Assembly: GCA_947623455.1 (NCBI GenBank)
Contig: OX392545.1
Location: forward strand, 26,363,001-26,427,000
Source of the DNA: Mimachlamys varia
Lineage: Eukaryota > Mollusca > Bivalvia > Pectinida > Pectinidae
Direction: 5' to 3'
DNA length: 64,000 nt
Below the pieces are notes generated by a model. That model was not told the DNA's origin. It did not search any database and was given only the letters and a program-made list of their open reading frames with translations. A program made the translations under genes and the position numbers. The number at the start of each line of letters is the position of its first letter. The stretch's first letter is position 1. Shown here one piece after another: positions 36,701-49,400 of this stretch.

Positions 36701-39700
36701 CTTGACTGTCTTATGGTCACTGAAATACAGTTTATTGTATACTGTAAAATTAACATGATCCCAATTAATATGATGATAATTTACTTAGTGTTTCGACAAG
36801 AGGGTTCCGTATTATATGTATCGACCAACTATACAAAATCGTGCCTGAGTGCGATGAAAATCGCACACATGAACGCACGATCTTTAGATTGTCCAGCTGT
36901 ATGCACCATGGGCGAACGATGTGTGAACGGTGTGCACGATGTTCGCACGATGAACGCACGGAATTTTTAGTGCGTTGTGCCTTACCACAACAATTTCACA
37001 TGGCTGATAAGTCGTATTACATTAACTAATATGACTGGGTGGCATCACTAAATAACACATTACATATTATAAATCCTAAAAATATGAAGTCGAACATCGT
37101 CATTTGAAAATCGACGGAACCATGTGAAAACTTCTAGTTATCCGAGTTGAGCGAGATCTATTCATTGGTATGAAATATAGCCGGGACCGATCAGATACTT
37201 AGAACTAAACGTGATTTTCGAATTATATAAGTTCGGGATAACGGGATTTGTCTGTATCATAATGATGAATGCAACAGATGATTGATATTCAAACAAGTTT
37301 ATACCATTCCATGTAAACCACGCCAAAAATGGCTCAGCTAGAATATCATAGCCAAACTCGGGCACTGACATTCGATTCACTTACTTTCGGTTTCGCATAT
37401 AAAATTCCGTAATTCTGTTTTCGCTGATGCCTTCCACATGCCGTATTCGCTGTATGCGTAGAGTTCTGGAGTAGGCGTGGTCCATTGGTCAAAGTTGGAC
37501 TCGTTCATTGGCTGAGTAACGTTGTCTGGATACACCCAGTACCAATTGTCGGCAACATAATTTCTCCTGAGGCCGATCCAGTAATTATTGGTCAACGATA
37601 ACTCTGTTAATAGATTTAAACATTATGATTGTCTCTTGTTACACCTTAATAATTAAGGAATACGATCATTTACCATATTGTAATTATATGTCATGTCATA
37701 TTATGATGTCAACTACACCAATGGATGTTAAATAAACACAACTTAAATTTATCTCCAATAAACCCAAATGGACAACCTGCCTTTAAATAGAAATTGTTAC
37801 AAGAAATCGAGAAAATCGACATATATGTTGTGGAAGTAAATAAAAGGCTTTAAAACGAGATCGCCTTTTTCGTATTATGTTAGAGACTGTCATTTAATTG
37901 AAAAAGGCCAGCAGGCACCAGTGATACATATACCTAGTAAACGGCCAGATTATTTCGCAATTACTGTATATATGTAAGGGAAGTAACTCTGATGTAAGAT
38001 CATGCTGAACTGTATTTTACAGATTTCCAGTATGAGATAAAGACCATCCACTAAAGATGGATATATATAAACGAAATAGAATTCAACATCGACACTAGGG
38101 GCCAAATATGAACACAAGAAGTGATTGCACGAATACATTTGAAAAGGTAAAAGATAACAAGACCATATGTTCTGGAAGTGTAAGCGACTGCTACTTTATC
38201 GACGCCACTTACAATGTTCATCTGTAAGTCTAAGTGTCATTCGAGCTAATATCACGTCCTCAAAATGAGAAGTGAGGTACTATGTTCAATTATAGCAACT
38301 TAGCATACAAATGATCATATTCGTTTCATTTTCAAGAAATTTAACATCAGTCCTTTCCTAAATGTCGATTTATCATGCAAAAGCAATATTCCTGTGTGGA
38401 TAAAACGACGTAAACATTTCGTATATAAGTTGTAGGATTATTAGCATGGGTACTAATAAAAAAACCAATTTGGGACGGCCTACGAGCTCTACTGTAATAA
38501 AGCAATCAAACCTGGAATTACTAAAGTACCACTGTTGTTATATGTTTACTTGGAAACGACCAAGATTTACATGGCGGGTGTCGTCGATGAAGCAGAAGAC
38601 GCTTACTCTTCCGGAATATCTGGTCTGATTTTCTTGTACTTTTCAAGAATAGTTGTGCTAATTTGTCTTTTGTTAATTTTTTTATCTCTAGCGTAGTAGC
38701 TTTTGATTTCAGATTATGGTCTTGTTCATGCTTTCAGTACTATCTGATGTTTTTGGTCCTTTATTCATTATATGTGTAGTTCGGATTATGTTTTTGTTGA
38801 CAATTCGGAATTCGTTATTGTTTTTTCTCACCTCCAAGTAGAGTTGAAAGCCAAGTCCATTCAGTACTCGACTCCAAATTGATCACGTGTGTGTTAGGGT
38901 AGGACTCACAGACTCGAATGGCAGTGTCAATGTCAGATATGTCCGACATGTAGTTGTAAACATTAGTCCCTTGGCTCTTGTAGAACGTGGCTGATGTATT
39001 GTCAAAGCAGTATCCGTAAAATGGTGCACCTGTTGAAAACAAACATGATCAACATAACTATAATGATTGTATTCTTTGAGATATCACAATTTTCCCGACT
39101 GCTAAAATAGCAACATTTGTCTTCCAAACATATTTATCTCTCAAATAAACATCTTAAATTTGTGGACACAATCGAAACAAGCCAATTTAATCAATTAAAA
39201 CAAATTCAATATAGAAAACAATTTTTAATTTTTCAAAAAGTCGACCTCGGTCAAAGTATTTTGACATTTTTAACGATATCATTGCAACGTAACTACCCTT
39301 AACTGTTTCCCTTAATTGGTAACAAAAACTAAAAACGTTAGAAATAACTATGATTAATTTTGAACTCATCATTCATATTACTATTTTTCTGCATGAGCAG
39401 TCACTTTCAGATACCAGATATCAAATAAAGCAATTCAGGCTTAATTGTTTACATGAAAATATTCAAAATATTTATTATGGTGACGTAACAACGAAGTTAT
39501 GGTTGCTAATGACAATGTTCATATTTACCTTCGGTTTCACAAACAAAAGGTAGAATTGAGGTGTTCTGGTATGACATTATATTTCCATACGCTGCCACTG
39601 CTGTGTTGTATGGCTGAGTAGGAGAACTCCAGCGGTCTGTTAGGTTGGTTGCCATGGTGCTCGAACTGCCAGATACCCAGTACCAATCTGAGGTATTGTC

Positions 39701-42381
39701 TACAGCCTTCTCCAAACCGATCCAGTAGTTTCCAGCGTTCATACCGATACCTACGGGGATGAGTTTAGAATAATTAAGTAACTACCATCCTCGATATCCA
39801 GGAATGTCATGTACGTTCACCTATACTATCTACATCGATGTAATAAATCATGGAAAAACTGAAGGCACGAAGATAGCAGTTTGATTAGTTTCAGGTAAAA
39901 AAATCCCTGAGCAATATCTAGACTGAAGCCTGTTCTTTAAAGATTACAAAAGAGCAACAACCGACTTCAAAGCCTGTCCAGTTTTACCATGATGTGACCG
40001 GGAAATTCTTTTTATATACATGAAAAGTTCTAACAAGTCGTCTTGCCTCATCAACAAGGTGTGGCATACAGGTCCTAGAATTATTGACATGACATTTTAC
40101 AGGGGTGTAGAGGGTAATATGAACGTAACTCCTAGATATCCAAGATAAGCTACTATATTTACCAACCTTTTTGTAAGATGCCTTTTTAATGCGATCTATT
40201 TTGTACACCAGTACCAACATATCTAACATAAACAATGAAATGTTTTATAGAATAGAAGTAATCATAACACAACCAGTAGGAGGTTAAGTGTGACGTTTCT
40301 ATGACAACGCTGTCAACGTCATCAGCCATTAGGACGTATGAAGTGTACGAAGTTGTAAGGAATTGACCGCTCATTTATCATGAATATTCCTGTGTAGAAA
40401 ATAGTGTGACGAGATGTTATAAACCGTTTACAAGATGGAAGCATTGTATTGTAGTCGATTCGGCTACATAAAACATAACAATTTTACTATTTGTGTTAAA
40501 ATAACTTCTATTCAAATGGCATTATCAACCCGAAGAAAATAAATGTTTTTTTGTACAAAAAAAGAGAGAAATGTGTGTTGCTTAAACTATGTTTAAGACC
40601 ACAAACAGTAGCATAGACGTGTCATTATTATGACGGACAGTAAGTAAGGATCGTGATTATGTAAATATGGACTGTTTATGTATTTGTTGGAATACAGAGA
40701 TAGAAAATCGAAGTACTAATATTTTAAAAAACGGTTTCTATTCCTCTTTTCTTATATATGTGTATATGTATAACAACGTCATAAGTTATAACTTAATTCA
40801 TATTAATTCATACCCCCCCCCCCCAAAAAAAATCCCTCCTTCATATGAATGGTACACATATATGTAATAAGTAATTGATATCCACTGGAAAGCGGTAATA
40901 ATTTAGGCTGTTCTACTGTACGTGTTATAACATCAGCTTACTCATAAACTTGGTATATAGCCAGGCTTGTTCTGAGGCCGTCTCTAGGTGAACGACATAG
41001 CCCCCAACTGTCTCCTCACACCGTGACCTTGCTACCGAAAGTGTGACGTCATTTATCATATTTCTATGGTAACCGCGGTCACCACTGCAGAACAAGATGG
41101 TGGTATTTCCAACCAGATGCTCTGTAAAAGAAAGGTGAAAATACAATATTATTGTTTACGTCAATTTTATCTTACTTAACGCTGATTTGATTTGTTTTAG
41201 AAAGTGTAAATTTACTTACTATGTGATAAAGAAAAGAAAGAAAATGGAAGGGGTAGTAAGCAAGGTGCAACCACAAACATCCATACATAAATAGTTGAAT
41301 AGGATACTTAAACACAAGAACATGGCCTTATTCTCTTGTACATTTTCAAAGGTATCCATTTACATATTTCCCTTGTTCATATTTTGCCCCTAATTTAATC
41401 GATTTTGAGTTTGGATTATGGTTTTGTTGACGGGTCGATATTCATTATTTTTTTTTTACTTTATAGAGCGTATCAACAATAACTTTCGATCATGTCTAAT
41501 CATCTTCATTTCTCAAATCCACGGCTGCGCGTTTGCTTGCTAGTATGCGGTATCAAACATGAAAAGCGTCATTAAATAATACTCACCATAGAGAACAACA
41601 TTTAGATATAAACATTTATAGAAATAAGGGACAAGTTGATATCCAAAGGATACCCACTGTGAACAAAATAAAATCTATAAACATAGTCAAAACACTCCAA
41701 TCTGATTAAAATGTAATTACTTTCCGTTACTTAAGGATCTGACAACATCTCATAAATGGTCATGTTCTGATGACATTTGCATCCTCTGTTCTTCATATTC
41801 AAGAACTGCCTAACTGATGATGTCATCTGTAGGAAGAAAATACGTCATGACAGGAAAATTAGCCTGTTGTGACGAAATGGAAACGCACATTTATGATTAT
41901 GCAAGCTTTTTCGTCTACCAACATTCCCCTTGTAAGACCCTGTAAGCGGTGATTTGATTGGTTAACGCAAAGATTCACCAGAACATGGACCTTTATTGGA
42001 TGTTGTCAGATTCTACGTATACAGAGAGGTACGGAGCGACAATTAGATCTGCATCTTACATGGCGGGTGTCGTCGATGAAGCAGAAGACGCTTACTCTTC
42101 CGGAACACCTGGTCTTATTCTCTTGTGCTTTTACCGGAGTCTCCATGTAAATATTTCCTTTCTTCCTATTTTGCCCCTTGTTTAATCGATTTTGAGTTCG
42201 GATTATCGTTTTGTTGACGCTTTGGTATTCTCTGATTTTTTTAAAAATCAGATTGATAGTATTTAATAAGATTAAAAACAATTAATATCCTCCTCAGACA
42301 CCTACCGTGGGGAGCAACCACTGTCTGGATCAGGACGAATATTAAACCAATCAGCGTAGAGATGACTTCCAATAGGCTCAT
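33769..42381 (-). CDS. Secreted protein with two C-type lectin domains, Ser/Thr repeats and PAN-like domain
   Basis: Six exons give 941 residues: 42306-42381, 40942-41121, 39529-39750, 38832-39029, 37385-37603 and 33769-35699. Every intron is phase 1 with GT-AG ends. Exon 1 encodes the signal peptide (MSLLEVISTLIGLIFVLIQ...). Exons 2+3 and 4+5 each make one lectin domain, with YVVHLETASEQAWLY, NYWIGLEKAV and FVCETE in the first, and HVINLESSTEWTWL, NYWIGLRRNY and FICETE in the second. Neither shows EPN/QPD or WND, so ligand binding is unclear. The last exon encodes about 18 twenty-residue units of the type STLFPSLSSMTTDANSASIN, probably heavily O-glycosylated, followed by a Cys-containing PAN-like domain (IRCARLCLNVNSCSEMQYDD). 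The layout matches the gene at 9871-22191 with one lectin domain added. An extracellular immune or mucosal role is inferred. Confidence 0.83.
34430..35630 (-). repeat. 60-bp coding minisatellite (Ser/Thr-rich stalk)
   Basis: About 18-20 units of 60 bases are in phase with the exon, each encoding variants of STLFPSLSSMTTDANSASIN. Units in the centre (35000-35600) are the most alike and alternate between subtypes, showing recent block duplication. The plus-strand open frame here is a shadow. Confidence 0.9.
36030..36150. repeat. GCACGATGTG-type short repeats, first cluster
   Basis: Imperfect repeats of CGCACGATGAGTGAACGGTG-like sequence, related to those at 36840-36965. Both lie in the intron upstream of the mucin/PAN exon. 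Confidence 0.55.
36840..36965. repeat. GCACGATGTG-type short repeats, second cluster
   Basis: GAACGCACGATC, GGCGAACGATGTGTGAACGG, TGCACGATGTTCGCACGATG and GAACGCACGG follow one another. The two clusters may be the ends of one inserted element of about 0.9 kb. Confidence 0.5.
38070..38290 (-). repeat. Diverged repeat A copy
   Basis: Minus-strand ATAAAGTAGCAGTCGCTTACAC and flanking blocks match repeat A with many changes. Confidence 0.55.
38540..38830 (+). repeat. Repeat A copy reaching the lectin exon donor
   Basis: Contains GATTTACATGGCGGGTGTCG and TCGATGAAGCAGAAGACGCT. Its end abuts the 3' edge of exon 38832-39029, so the insertion lies right beside the splice donor. Confidence 0.8.
39783..40150. 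repeat. Possible short transposon fragments
   Basis: TCGATATCCAGGAATGTCATG and ACGTAACTCCTAGATATCC resemble the block at 58620-58690 (GCGTAACTCCCCTGATATCG). Ends cannot be fixed. Confidence 0.4.
41315..41460 (+). repeat. Truncated repeat A
   Basis: Begins within TTATTCTCTTGTACATTTTC and ends GATTTTGAGTTTGGATTATG. Confidence 0.7.
42045..42250 (+). repeat. Well-conserved repeat A copy
   Basis: TTACATGGCGGGTGTCGTCG through CTCCATGTAAATATTTCC, then GATTTTGAGTTCGGATTATC. It lies in intron 1 of the two-lectin gene, just after the signal-peptide exon. Confidence 0.85.
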
Positions 42382-42779
42382 TCTGATAATAAAGCAGTGG
42401 CCACAACACAACGTTACTGTGAAAAAACAAACAGTGAAACAAAGGCAAATATCAGCATGTGTCCTATTCATTAAAGCTTGTATGTGTTTCAATCTACTAG
42501 ATAGAGTAAATGTTTTATTTGATGATCATAAACAAAAAACAAATAGCATGGACTGGTACATGTAGCTATATGTATAGACGGACATGAATGCATATTATCA
42601 AGCTTAAATTACTCCAGAAGTTCATATTATAATGTGTTGTCTTTGACAATCTCATTACATCGGTTCACAGTTCATGTATTACGTTGGTTTGTTAGTTATA
42701 AATAATGTATTCTTAACGTTTAAGCCAAACTGAATGGGCCTTTAGAGAAAATAAAATGTAGGGAAATAACGTTATCCCG

Positions 42780-42930
42780 AACTCGCAGACCCTGTATAAC
42801 TCGAAGTATTTTGTCGGTCCAGGCCAAGCTCTACACCAGCATTCAAATTCACGTAACTCGAATACTCGGATTACTCGAACCTTTCCATTGGTTCTGTCGA
42901 CTTCGAAATAACGAGATTTGACTGTATGTA
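42780..42930. mobile_element. Terminal fragment of a pogo/Tigger-like DNA transposon
   Basis: Repeated ACTCGAA words end in CTTCGAAATAACGAGATTTG ACTGTATG. Inverted, this reads CAGTCAAATCTCGTTATTTC, typical of the ends of pogo-type elements. The other end was not found. Confidence 0.45.
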
Positions 42931-45284
42931 GTATGAATTTAATAGATTTTCTAGGGTGTTATTTTATATACTAAATAACCAACACGTGTGGACAGCATTC
43001 ATCCCGATACCAATTCATATATAACCTATTAATCAATACGGACAACATGAAACGTGAAAGGTACTTAGCTTTCAAAGAAAAATATTATTTAGAAAACTAT
43101 ACTGCAAACCAACTTATTATCCCGGCAACTTAATTTGCCGTTTCATAAGCAAAATCAAACTTCAGTTTCACCTTTAACACGAAATTACTAGTGTTTGCGT
43201 TCTTGTTCTAGCGCACTCAAATTCAAGCGAATAATGAACTTAGAAGTACAATGGTGTATTGGCGCACTTACAATACTTGCTGTTAAATGTAATATACAGT
43301 AACTGTTATTAGCGCAATCATAATTTAGTGCTTTTAGCGCGAAAATCCCTAAAAATAACCGCAAAAATGTGTACGTTTACAGTTTTATATTCTAGGTTTC
43401 GAGGAATATTCACTACCGTAATACATAGGTATAAACATATGTAGAACAAAGATAAGTTACATGATAACCAGCATTTTTGAAGCATACATTTATATAGCAT
43501 CTGTATTACTCATACAATTATTATTGAAGATTTTATCTATAACATTTTGTACTTACATTGGTGTCCAGACTTCAATGCTGTACTTGTCGATAGATTATGT
43601 TTGTTATATCTGATTTATTTCGGATAAAGAAAATAATTTCTACATAGTCGTCAATATGTATCCATAGACATGCTACCGTGTAGAAACTGCACAGAAAATT
43701 TAGACTCATAAAGCCACAAACCCTGTAAGTGTCTCTAGCGCTGCGGTCTAAATAAAAGAAGTAGCACGATTTATCTGTGGTAAAGTAACAACGTAGATCA
43801 CGCCCAGGTATTTCAGTTCCCCTTCACTAAAGATATTTAAATAATCCGTCAAGCAATCGTTTAATTGACCACTGATCAATGCTATGTCAGAAATGATTTT
43901 TTTTTTTTGCAGCGATCTGTATCATTCACAATAACGTGACCTCTTTTGAGCAACCTAACGGTAGAAACTATTCATAGAAAATTTCCCCACAAGATATAAA
44001 ACACCGGGACAGCAAATCCATATGAACTTACTGAAACGAGTACCAAAATGACCAATTCATAGCTCTTATCAATGAATTGATAAACATACAATAAAAATCC
44101 ATGCTTCTGAAGAAAATTTGTTTAAACATTTAGGATATGTCAACTAATAAGAGCCAGGTATGAATTATTTATTAAAGAGTTTATTTAATGGGGCGAATGT
44201 CTTTTAACTGTGACGTTGTAATGATCGACAAATCTAATTAAAAACCCGCTAAATATCGTATATACGTGTAAATATAAGTATTTGTAAGTTCAAAGACTGC
44301 TTACAGTATTGATCGCTTGTAAATGCTTTATATTGTGCCGCCTTACAAACCCGTTATCTTGACATCGAGCAAATTCGAAGGAAACTCCCAAAAGATTGGA
44401 TCATTCGCTTTTTGGTCGATTTGAAATCAATTACTATTCTTTCTCAAATTTAGCATACATCATTATTTCAACCTCAAGATTCAAAATTACTTACTGTTTG
44501 TCGGAAATGTTGCAATCACCAGTACAAAGCATCATGATTCGAAATTCCTTACTGTTGGTCGCTAAATGTTGCAAGCATCAGAACAAAAACTTTACGATTT
44601 GAATTCACGTATCGTGTTTTTAAATGTAACATCAAAAAGGATTGCTGTATAATAAGAGAATAATCATTATGTTTATTGGAATTCTTATTTTAAAACCGAA
44701 AAACTAATAAATCAATTCTTAAATGAAAATAGGAAATGAAATTTTGACAAGAATAATATTCTATCATTATAAAAAATCTTTCTTGGTTAGACCCAATTAC
44801 ATACTTTGTGTATACCATATCTTAAAATTTGCTTGTCAGATTTGGTTCGTATTTACACCACCGCATCATGCACTTGACTATTGCTTGATGGTCATCGTTC
44901 ATGATTTAAGGGTCATTAGCCACACTTGATCACTTTGTGGGGTGGGATTGGAGGGTGTATGTCTATGTGAGCCCCTAGTCACTTTGTTGTTTTTTTTTAA
45001 TTTTTATTTTCTTTATCAATTGGGTTTTTTTTCAGTACATTTGACAAAGGCGAAAATGTTTTGAAGGCAATCAAAAATATTGTAGTCAATTATTAACAGC
45101 ATCGATCACTTAATATAAAATAAAATATTTATGAGAGTCACGTTGTGATGAGACATAAACAAAGTACTTAGTAGTTTTAGACAAGGAGAAAGTAATCCAT
45201 AATGTAAATATGTTGATATATTTCAAGGTCAAATTGACATTTCATTGAAAACGAAATCGTTTTAAGACAGTTGTGTTTTGTATC

Positions 45285-45600
45285 TTTGTATGATATAAAG
45301 GTGGACGGTTTTAAATATGCTCATTAGTATGCCTACTTGTGAGGATTGACCATGATGATTCAGTTCTCCCTTTGAGGCCATGACATTTACTTAGATATGA
45401 CCTGGATTTACATGGCGGGTGTCGTCGGTGAAGCAGTAGACGCTTACTCTTCCGGAACACCTCGTCTTATTATTGTGTACTTTTTAAAGAGTCCCCGTAT
45501 TACTCCTTCCATTGTCTATATTTTGGCCAAAGTTTAATCGATTTTGAGTTCGGATTATGGTTAAGTTGACGCTTCGGTATTTCTCTGAATTTTAATGTAC
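45285..45600 (+). repeat. Full-length repeat A copy
   Basis: Runs from GATATAAAGGTGGACGGTTT to TTAAGTTGACGCTTCGG, with GTCGGTGAAGCAGTAGACGC in the centre. Confidence 0.82.
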
Positions 45601-46062
45601 AATAATGTGTATGTGCAATAACGGTTCCACTTGCTCAGTGATGGTTCAAATAACTTTTGCCTTCTTTCATCTGTTGGATCAAATCGATGTAGTTTATAAA
45701 GGAAAAGTTCTTTACTTGTCACCTATAACCCAATATATTCATGCAACAAGAAGACAGGTAACAATTATCTTTCAATGGATAGCCAGTTCTATTTTATAAA
45801 TATTGTATTACAAAATAAAGCAACCGCAAAGCGTTTTTTTTTATTCATTTGTTTTAATTATAAAATTATAAAAAACATTTGATATACCCCTCTAGCTATC
45901 TAGCTAACATATTCCACTCTATAGCGCTTTACAGTACATGAATATACATTTCTCATACAATCAATACACTTAACACAAACAGTTCTATCATATACAATTC
46001 TGGGGAGTTGTTGGAGTGGTGAGGGCAGGAGAAACTCACGTTCTTTTAATGTTCCATGCGTA

Positions 46063-46148
46063 TGACAATTACGGGGATCGGGACAATTACGGGGATCGGA
46101 CCCCGGCCGCCTGCATGGAAGACCGGATTGTTAACCAATCCACCAATT
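46063..46148 (-). mobile_element. tRNA-like SINE head fragment
   Basis: On the minus strand TGGTGGATTGGTTAACAATC (box A region) is followed by GGGGTCCGATCCCCG (box B). A short duplication of ACAATTACGGGGATCGG lies at its end. Confidence 0.6.
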
Positions 46149-46472
46149 TTTAACTTGGTTGAAGGCTTCGTTTGATTACAAAAATATGATATATCTAGAA
46201 TAACAAGGGTAACCATTATGCATAGTATTTCCTGATCAGATTTTGAACGTCTTGCTCTCATCTTTAAATTCAGATCCAAAGCGATTTTTTTGTATAACTC
46301 CTCAATCAAAACGAATCGTGCGTATACATGTATTGAAAAATGTTTGAGCGAAACTAAGCGATACTGTTTGTATTCGAGGATTACAAAAAAAATGCATACA
46401 CTAGATAATGTCAAATTAGAGAAACCTGATACAAAAATGATGTGTTATTGATAAAACAACACTGGATACAAT

Positions 46473-49400
46473 CTAACAACTTGTCACGTTCAACTTCCGC
46501 CCAACATGTTCAAAAGCGTCCACTGCTGTGTCCACCTCCCGTTCTGTATGGTCAGCTGATATCTGAACTTGAATCCTTGCTTGTAATATTGAAATGGTTG
46601 TACTTTTATTTACTATGAATGGTTTGTTGTCCAGTGAATTTGCTCGTGTAATATGTTTTGCATGTGTAACCAGTGGAATAAACCATAACGCAAATAGGAT
46701 TGGCTTTTAGCTTTTATTGTGTTTATTGTGACGTCACACCTAAGATAGTCCGAAGGGTTCTGACTCTCTGGCCCGCTAAATATTTTGACGACAGGCGGGT
46801 GCGTGAGTCAGAATGCCTCAGTAGTTAAAAAGTGGAAATTTTACCGACCCGCCCACGGTTCGACTTTTAAGCTGAGTTTTAACGTTTTCGATCACATGCA
46901 AATCAGGTATCAATGGAAAGAAGTGATATTTTCCAACTAACCTATCCCTTTACTCAAGTCACAGGAGGTCGCTAACTAACTGTCGCCATCAATTTCTAAA
47001 AAATAACCAGTTTCCTGACATCTGTTTGAAAATGGCCGCCGCCTAACGTCACGTGATCAGAAACAAATATGTCATAAAGAAATCTTGCGGGATCTCGCGA
47101 CGCGCGGCCATTTTCAAACAGATGTGAGGACACTGGTATTTTTTTAGAAATGGGTGCCAACAGTTTACGATCCTGTGACTTGATCAAATGTGTAGGTTAG
47201 TAGAAAAAGGTCTGTTCTTTCCATTGCTACCTATTTTACATGTGATCGAAAATGTTTCATATTATAATATTTACAGTCTACTCTGACTTTCACTCGATAA
47301 CCATTGCACTGCAGACTAGAGTTATTTTCCAATAACTATACTTGAGAACGTGCAAACATTTTATGACGTCGACAACAATACATGTGGGCGGAGCTATGCA
47401 AATTATCCCGTTCGAATCACAATTGTATGGCGTCATTAACAGCTGACATGTGCGGAGCTAGCAACGGCTTGTGCAAACTTCATGCTGTTATATTTATTGA
47501 ACCGTTTTCACGTTTGTAAGTTTTGAAATGAAATATATGTCCGCAGATGGGGCTAAATTGAACAGAGAAGTTATGACCCATTTACAGAAAAATACTGTAA
47601 ATACGCAATTTACCTCGTGCTCCATTGGATTTATGATCTCATAAACTAAACAAAATCAAAGGTTAATCCTTAAAAAAACAGCTTAAACAGTGACCCGTGA
47701 ACGGGTCCGTAAAATTTCCACTTTTTAACTACTAAGGAATTCTGACTCTCGCACCCGCCTGTCGCCAAAATATTCAGCGGGCCAGAGAGTCAGAACCCTT
47801 CGGACTACACCTAAGACAACTACATGATGTCATTGACGTCTACACTTTTGTCAAATGGCGTTGTTTTAACATTTCCATGGTGTATGCAAATTGACGTTTA
47901 CACGAATTAACACCACAAAGTTTGATCATATAATAAAATAGTTTTAAATTAATCTGTTTACATCTAATATTATGTTCGATGCTTCGGGGAGTTTTAATTG
48001 TAAATCTCTATATTAGCATGTAAACTTCTAGATAGGCAATGGCTTCAGGTTGGTAGTATACAAACATATCAATAAATATAATTATTTCAAGATTCACGAC
48101 CCTTCAAAACAGAAATAGTTATTAGGACCTTGAAAAACATCACATAAACAAATGCGAATAAATTATTAAAGCAAACGTGAAGGTAAACAAACCATTTTGA
48201 CATCACGAATATGCTTAGGCCTGCATCGTGGATGATAACAAAAATGGCTTCGAAACCGAAGTGCAGTCTGTCTACTAATATATCTGTGGCTAAAGTAAGA
48301 TATTTTTTGGAAGAGGAATGAAAATATTTATGCTACTTTTTTCCATGATCTGAAGGGAGAAATATTATTTTCTTTTATAGTAAAAATGAATGAATACATT
48401 ACCTTTCGGCACCACAGGAAAACTGACACCAACCACATATATTCCACTCCCTGGAAATAAAAAAATGACGATTCTTTACTTGAAGAATATATATTCCGAT
48501 TGGTTTTCTTTATGTACAAGATTTGTTTTTATTTCGTTACCAATTTCCATTTACATTTTATAGCAAACAACATTTTCCTTTAAGCACGCGTAGTACTAGC
48601 ATACAAATCACAACTTTATCTTGAATTGTTATTTGATTCGTTCAAGTTTAGTGATTTACTCAAATGTAAAGTCAAATGTTCAGATAATAAATTAGAGAAA
48701 ACCGAGACTCAAAATCTATTAAACTAGTGGCAAAATATGAATAAATGAAAGATTTACAAGGAGGCCCTTGTAAAAGTACAAAGAGAATAAGACCAGGTGT
48801 TCCGGAAGAGTAAGCGTCTTCTGCTTCATCGACGACACGTAAGTAAACATCAAGTTCTCAAAATGAGAACCGAGTATCACTGTCAATCCCCACAAATAAA
48901 GCAACATATCTTGTTATATCCAATATTACTGTCGGGACGAATTCGCACCCAAAGTTCCATATTTGTTACAGTTGTTTGAATATAGATGAATGAAGATTGT
49001 ATCGTCATAAGTATGACTTCAACTTTCACGTTAATCAAAACATTGGTTAAACGGTTAAAATGTACTTACCCAACATCTCATCTGCAAAAGCGCTAGCTAG
49101 TCTGGCGTCACCGAAAATTACTGGACAAATAGGGTGTGTAAGTTCTCCCTTTAAGGAATGGAAAACATAAATAAAACAAATATTATGATAATATGATATT
49201 GCTAATGCAATATATGTCCAACAACGGCCCCACTGTCTATTACACTGTAATATTTTACAAAGGCGATGATCGCACTTATCCTATACAGTATGGTCCTTTG
49301 TTAAAGTGTGAAGTTTAATCAAAATCCCTTATAAAAAAATCAATATACCCGCTGCCCTTGGTTTTCTGAAAATGGTAATTCTGACCCTGACTTTAATTCT

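Larger units (their letters stand above)
42382..46062. other. Intergenic region between GCAT and the two-lectin gene
   Basis: No coding exon is recognised. It holds a probable pogo/Tigger-type end (42780-42930), repeat A (45285-45600), a short ~75-bp imperfect duplication near 44480-44610, and AT-rich sequence. The promoter of the two-lectin gene should lie at its left end, but no core element stands out. Confidence 0.5.

Noticed and set aside
42045..42160. Repeat A as a hammerhead ribozyme
   Set aside because: TCGATGAAGC and CCGGAACACC resemble the CUGANGA and GAAA boxes only loosely on either strand, and the helices do not fit the hammerhead layout.
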